Positions 7,682 to 10,248 of a DNA stretch of 10,248 nt are shown here, in pieces. Both the position numbers and the translations under genes were made by a program. The DNA is from Clostridiales bacterium (GTDB lineage Bacteria > Bacillota > Clostridia > Monoglobales > Monoglobaceae), in the NCBI GenBank assembly GCA_016303265.1, contig JAEDLZ010000047.1, positions 1 through 10,248 on the forward strand. Direction: 5' to 3'. Every line of letters begins with the position of its first letter. Within the stretch, counting starts at the first letter, position 1. The notes beneath the pieces were generated by a model that searched no databases, was not told where the DNA came from, and saw only the letters and a list, made by a program, of their open reading frames with translations.

Positions 7682-7954
7682 ATGAACAAGCAAGAATTAA
7701 TTTCAGTTATTGCTGAGAATGCAGGTCTTTCAAAGAAAGATTCAGAAGCTGCTCTTAAGGCTTTCTTATCAGCAGTTGAGGATGCCCTCGTTAAAGGTGA
7801 CAAGGTTCAGTTAGTTGGCTTTGGCACATTTGAAGTTCGCGAGAGAGCTGCAAGAACAGGCAGAAATCCGCAGACAGGCGTTGAAATGAAGATTGCCGCT
7901 GCTAAAGTACCCGCATTCAAGGCAGGTAAATCCTTAAAGGATAAGCTTAACTAA
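7682..7954 (+). CDS. hup: HU-family DNA-binding protein
   Basis: Small, basic, dimeric nucleoid protein (90 aa, exactly the usual HU length) that bends and compacts DNA. The start MNKQELI, the helix-loop-helix body, and the beta-arm signature [21 protein letters not shown] (about 46-66, the IHF/HU signature) are clear, and the C-terminus [11 protein letters not shown] is typical. AAAGGAG ends about 10 bases before ATG 7682. An out-of-frame ATG at 7675 lies too close to the Shine-Dalgarno to compete. The gene favours codons such as GCT, GTT and TTA, while its neighbours use more GCC, GCG and CTT. This is expected for a very highly expressed gene rather than a sign of transfer. It has its own strong terminator, so it is probably transcribed alone. 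Confidence 0.97.
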   Translation: MNKQELISVIAENAGLSKKDSEAALKAFLSAVEDALVKGDKVQLVGFGTFEVRERAARTGRNPQTGVEMKIAAAKVPAFKAGKSLKDKLN

Positions 7955-7964
7955 TTTGTTTTTT

Positions 7965-7998
7965 ACGAGGGCACCTTTTGGGGTGTCCTCGTTTTTTT
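7965..7998 (+). terminator. Strong intrinsic terminator of hup
   Basis: ACGAGGGCACC (7965-7975) pairs with GGTGTCCTCGT (7982-7992) in an 11-bp stem with one G-T pair and a 6-base loop. It is followed directly by seven T (7992-7998) and starts 10 bp after the hup stop. This is a textbook intrinsic terminator. Confidence 0.93.
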
Positions 7999-8023
7999 AT
8001 AATAAACCGGGCAATAATAAATC

Positions 8024-8050
8024 GGGGAAATATAAAGCCGATATTTCCCC
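8024..8050. repeat. Perfect 10-bp inverted repeat
   Basis: GGGGAAATAT (8024-8033) and ATATTTCCCC (8041-8050) are exact reverse complements around a 7-base loop, AAAGCCG. No T-tract follows on either strand, so it is not a standard terminator. It lies between the hup terminator and the CGG repeat. It could be a protein-binding site or an RNA hairpin on transcripts that read through. Confidence 0.8.
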
Positions 8051-8158
8051 TGCGGCAACGGCAGTAGCGGCGACAGCGGCGGTGGCGACGGCAGCGGCGG
8101 CGGCACGGCGGCAACGACAGCGACAGCGGCGGCACGGCGGTAACACGGCGGCGGCTCT
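8051..8158. repeat. Imperfect CGG/GGC triplet-repeat tract
   Basis: About 108 bp consist almost wholly of GGC triplets interrupted by AAC, GAC, AGC, ACA and similar units. The repeat phase shifts where CGGCACGG units occur (around 8101-8110 and 8130-8140), which argues against a conserved protein-coding role. An open frame (7956-8216) crosses it, but the resulting Ala/Thr-to-Arg/Gln low-complexity protein has no ribosome binding site and starts inside the hup terminator region. Base use differs sharply from the flanking DNA. It is best read as a simple-sequence expansion able to form CGG-type hairpins. Confidence 0.7.
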
Positions 8159-8251
8159 AAGTCACGATTCGCCCCTTTATAGTGGTATAATAGAGGTGTT
8201 AAAAATGAGCAGTTAAGACGCCATGGCGGCTCGGCGGCTGCGGCGGCTCTA
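8148..8251. repeat. 12-bp direct repeats flanking the TSCPD promoter
   Basis: GCGGCGGCTCTA occurs exactly at 8148-8159 and again at 8240-8251, 92 bp apart. The segment between them holds the extended -10 promoter, the mini-ORF and the 10-bp palindrome CGCCATGGCG (8219-8228). The copies may arise from repeat expansion or a short duplication. Confidence 0.6.
8183..8191 (+). promoter_or_regulatory. Extended -10 promoter for the TSCPD-nadE unit
   Basis: TGG followed directly by TATAAT (8186-8191) forms an extended -10 with a perfect hexamer. No good -35 lies 16-18 bp upstream, as is common with this promoter type. The expected start near 8198 gives an 80-base leader before the TSCPD gene. It is the only promoter-like site between the hup terminator and this gene. 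Confidence 0.6.
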
Positions 8252-8277
8252 TATTTTTTATTTTCGGAGGAAACAAT

Positions 8278-8532
8278 ATGGCAAGTTATTCATACAAAAC
8301 ATCGGGCGTTTGTTCCCGTGAAATTTTCTTTGACATAGACGACGGGATTGTTCATAATGTCCGTTTTATCTTAGGCTGCGGAGGCAATACGCAAGGCGTT
8401 GCGGCTCTGGCAGAGGGTATGCCGGTGGACGAGGTTATCGCCCGTCTTAAGGATATAGACTGCAACGGACGGGGAACTTCCTGTCCGGCACAGCTTGCAA
8501 AGGCACTTGAAGAAGCAGAAAAAAATTCTTAA
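8278..8532 (+). CDS. Standalone TSCPD-domain protein (TIGR03905-like)
   Basis: An 84-residue cytoplasmic protein that resembles the TSCPD domain, which also occurs at the C-terminus of B12-dependent ribonucleotide reductases. Four cysteines are spaced as in this family: Cys12, Cys34 (in GCGGN, 33-37), Cys62 and Cys69. They are likely to bind a metal such as zinc. The motif that names the domain reads TSCPA here (67-71), with Ala in place of the usual Asp. Small standalone members are common in Clostridia, and their role is unknown. ATG 8278 has GGAGG (8266-8270) with 7 bases of spacing. It precedes nadE by 23 bp in the same direction, so the two are probably co-transcribed. Membership of the family is fairly sure; any link to nucleotide or NAD metabolism is inference from the neighbour. 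Confidence 0.85.
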   Translation: MASYSYKTSGVCSREIFFDIDDGIVHNVRFILGCGGNTQGVAALAEGMPVDEVIARLKDIDCNGRGTSCPAQLAKALEEAEKNS

Positions 8533-8555
8533 TATTTAGGAGGCTTAATTTAATA

Positions 8556-9287
8556 ATGTTTGATGCGGAGAAGGTCAAAAATGACTGTGTTGAGTGGATA
8601 AGGGATTTTTTTGAGAAAAACGGCAGCGGCTGCAATGCGGTTGTGGGTATTTCGGGCGGAAAGGATAGCTCTGTCACCGCCGCGCTTTGCGTTGAGGCGC
8701 TCGGCCGCGACCGTGTTATAGGGGTCTTAATGCCCTGCGGTGAGCAGAGTGATATTGACTGCTCGCAAAAATTGGTTGATTTTCTGGGTATTAAAAGCTT
8801 TACAGTTAACATTTTCGATGCGGTAAACGGTCTTAAAAACAGTATACCCGGCGAGCTTTCATTAAGCACCCAGGCAAATACAAATCTCCCGCCAAGGATA
8901 AGAATGTCAACGCTTTACGCCGTTTCCCAAAGTCTGAACGGCCGTGTTGCCAACACTTGCAACCTGTCTGAGGACTGGGTTGGATATGCAACAAGATACG
9001 GTGACGGGGCAGGGGATTTTTCGCCGCTTTCAAATCTCACCGTTGCGGAGGTTAAGGAAATCGGAAGGGTTTTGAATCTGCCATCGGATTTGGTTGACAA
9101 AACGCCCATTGACGGGCTCTGCGGAAAAACCGACGAGGATAATTTAGGCTTTACCTATGCGGTTTTGGACAAATATATCCGCACAGGCGAGATTGATGAT
9201 GAAGAAGTTAAAGAAAAAATCGATAAAATGCACAAAAATAACCTTTTCAAGCTTTTGCCCATGCCCGCCTTCAAACCTGAAATCTAA
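8556..9287 (+). CDS. nadE: NAD+ synthase, ammonia-dependent
   Basis: Makes NAD+ from deamido-NAD+ (NaAD), ATP and ammonia, the last step of NAD biosynthesis in the cytoplasm. The 243 residues comprise only the synthetase domain; the N-terminal glutaminase (nitrilase) domain of long NadE is absent, so the enzyme should use free ammonia. The ATP-pyrophosphatase P-loop SGGKDS is at 33-38. The downstream region with NTCNLSEDWVGYATRYGDGAGDF (about 129-151) and the family block KTPIDGLCGKTDEDNLGF (about 169-186) are in the expected order. The latter usually reads TxPSADLWxGQTDE, so it is diverged but has the core GxTDED. AGGAGG (8538-8543) lies 12 bases before ATG 8556, slightly long. It follows the TSCPD gene and is closed by the terminator at 9394-9440. 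Confidence 0.95.
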   Translation: MFDAEKVKNDCVEWIRDFFEKNGSGCNAVVGISGGKDSSVTAALCVEALGRDRVIGVLMPCGEQSDIDCSQKLVDFLGIKSFTVNIFDAVNGLKNSIPGELSLSTQANTNLPPRIRMSTLYAVSQSLNGRVANTCNLSEDWVGYATRYGDGAGDFSPLSNLTVAEVKEIGRVLNLPSDLVDKTPIDGLCGKTDEDNLGFTYAVLDKYIRTGEIDDEEVKEKIDKMHKNNLFKLLPMPAFKPEI

Positions 9288-9528
9288 AAGCAAAACTAAA
9301 CAGGTAAAGCCGGGGCTTTCCTTATGTATAAAATGAATTTTAAAATAACTTTTCAAAAGGGAACCGCAAAATAGCTTTCCTCTGAAAATACGCAAAAACG
9401 GCGCTATTTCTCTAATTCAAGATGAAATAACGCCGTTTTTCCTGTCCATTTCCTATTTGTGCGGCTTTATGCGGCCTGCCGCCGCATAATTATTTTACTG
9501 CTCTTTTTTATATTTTCCTAAATATTCC
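9288..9528. other. Convergent intergenic region after nadE
   Basis: No gene is supported between the two convergent stops. It contains the bidirectional terminator (9394-9440), a weak AAAGC/GCTTT hairpin (9307-9320 region), and a perfect 7-bp stem ATGCGGC/GCCGCAT (9469-9475, 9481-9487) with a 5-base loop and no T-tract directly after it on either strand. Confidence 0.5.
9394..9440. terminator. Strong bidirectional terminator
   Basis: AAAAACGGCG (9394-9403) pairs with CGCCGTTTTT (9431-9440). After one C-A mismatch, TATTTC (9405-9410) pairs with GAAATA (9424-9429), with a 13-base loop. The stem has A-runs on the left and T-runs on the right, so it should end transcription both from nadE (plus) and from the convergent gene (minus). 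Confidence 0.9.
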
Positions 9529-10248
9529 CTATGCGGTTACGGTTTTCTTTCCCGAAGAGTCAGATTTCTTTTCTGCTTTGGCTTTTCCTGCCGCTTTTGC
9601 GCCTGCCATATTATCTCTGGCATTGGACAGCATAAGCTTTATACGATTTTCCTGATTGACCCTGGACGCACTGGCATCATAGTCTATTGCAACTATATTC
9701 ACATCAGGGTTGGCGTCCTTTATGGGTTTCATCATACCTTTCCCGCAGATGTGGTTCGGCAGACAGCCAAAGGGCTGTGTACATATAATGTTTTTAATTC
9801 CTGCGTCGGCAAGCTCCACCATTTCCGCAGGCAAAAGCCAGCCCTCTCCCATTTTACAGCCAAGACCGATATACTCCGATATAAGCTCCACCGTATGCTC
9901 AAAATAACCCGGGGCACGGAATCGCCCGTCCTCCTCGTATATTTCTATAATCTCTCTCTGCTTTTTCAGAAGATACCTGTAGGCAATTTTAGTCAGCGTA
10001 TAAAATGCGCGGTTTCCTTTTCTGTAAAGCTCATAATCCTTAATATTGTCATAAACACAATAAAGGCAGAAATCCATAAGCCCGGGCATTGTCACCTCCG
10101 CCCCCTCGGAAACAAGAAAGCTTTCCAGATTGTTATTGCCGAGCGGCGAATACTTAACATAAATCTCGCCCACAACGCCAACCTGAACCTTCTCCTCCTT
10201 TGTCATGGGGATATTTGCAAATGCGTCAATTATTTTGGCAAAATTTCT
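9529..10248 (-). CDS. 2-hydroxyacyl-CoA dehydratase activase-family protein, C-terminal part (cut by right edge)
   Basis: A partial gene: the frame is open from the right edge, through the internal ATG at 10206, to a TAG stop at 9529. The 239 visible residues are therefore only the C-terminal part of a longer protein. KVQVGVVGEIYVKYSPLGNNNLE and the block with QPFGCLPNHICGKGM followed by NIVAIDYDASASRVNQENRIKL are characteristic of the C-terminal region of the large (often about 1,400 aa) activase/dehydratase-like proteins in Clostridia. These combine a BadF/HgdC-type ATPase with HgdA/HgdB-like domains. The cysteines in FCLYC, GLGCKMG and CTQPFGCLPNHIC are candidates for a metal or Fe-S site. 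The last 30 residues are an Ala/Lys-rich tail (SNARDN onward) that looks unstructured. The substrate is unknown. Ends against nadE at a shared terminator. Confidence 0.85.
   Translation of the reverse strand, partial: RNFAKIIDAFANIPMTKEEKVQVGVVGEIYVKYSPLGNNNLESFLVSEGAEVTMPGLMDFCLYCVYDNIKDYELYRKGNRAFYTLTKIAYRYLLKKQREIIEIYEEDGRFRAPGYFEHTVELISEYIGLGCKMGEGWLLPAEMVELADAGIKNIICTQPFGCLPNHICGKGMMKPIKDANPDVNIVAIDYDASASRVNQENRIKLMLSNARDNMAGAKAAGKAKAEKKSDSSGKKTVTA

Noticed and set aside
8051..8158. G-quadruplex in the GGC tract
   Set aside because: Only GG doublets are present, no runs of three or more G, so at best weak two-layer structures are possible.
7956..8216. 86-codon open frame across the CGG repeat
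   Set aside because: It begins inside the hup terminator region, has no ribosome binding site, and encodes low-complexity Ala/Thr changing to Arg/Gln, as expected from the repeat itself.
8223..8321. Short ATG frame in the TSCPD leader (about 32 codons)
   Set aside because: It has no ribosome binding site, is made from CGG repeat, and overlaps the well-supported TSCPD start out of frame.

Overview
The window looks like chromosomal housekeeping DNA from a low-to-medium GC Gram-positive anaerobe, most likely a member of Clostridia. This rests on strong AGGAGG-type ribosome binding sites, an FtsK/SpoIIIE translocase with a long acidic linker, a PF06541-type membrane protein, a standalone TSCPD protein, an ammonia-dependent NadE, a fermentative L-lactate dehydrogenase and the end of a 2-hydroxyacyl-CoA dehydratase activase-type protein. 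No phage, transposon, CRISPR array, tRNA or rRNA was seen. The species cannot be named from the sequence alone.

Layout. Positions 1-3378 are read on the minus strand. In order of transcription they are ldh (L-lactate dehydrogenase), a hairpin terminator, dtd (D-aminoacyl-tRNA deacylase), mtnN (MTA/SAH nucleosidase), a small PF06541-like membrane protein, and the start of a lipoprotein that runs off the left edge. A 375-bp divergent promoter region (3379-3753) separates ldh from uppP (undecaprenyl-diphosphatase). The plus strand then carries uppP, a terminator and GC-rich leader, ftsK/spoIIIE, hup (HU protein) with a strong terminator, a GC-rich CGG-type repeat tract, and a two-gene unit of a TSCPD-domain protein and nadE. 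A strong bidirectional terminator (9394-9440) closes nadE against a convergent minus-strand gene that is open through the right edge. That gene is the C-terminal part of a large CoA-dehydratase activase-family protein.

The genes do not form one pathway. They cover redox balance (ldh, nadE), quality control and salvage (dtd, mtnN), cell-wall lipid carrier recycling (uppP) and chromosome handling (ftsK, hup). Several starts were moved inward from the longest open frame because Shine-Dalgarno sequences or family alignment decide them; for two genes (421-969 and 2413-3378) the upstream GTG is part of the Shine-Dalgarno itself.

The least ordinary part is 8020-8278, between hup and the TSCPD gene. 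It holds a perfect 10-bp inverted repeat, about 110 bp of imperfect CGG/GGC repeat that changes phase, an extended -10 promoter with a three-codon mini-ORF, and a second copy of the repeat end. Nothing in the window convincingly makes up a new multi-gene system.
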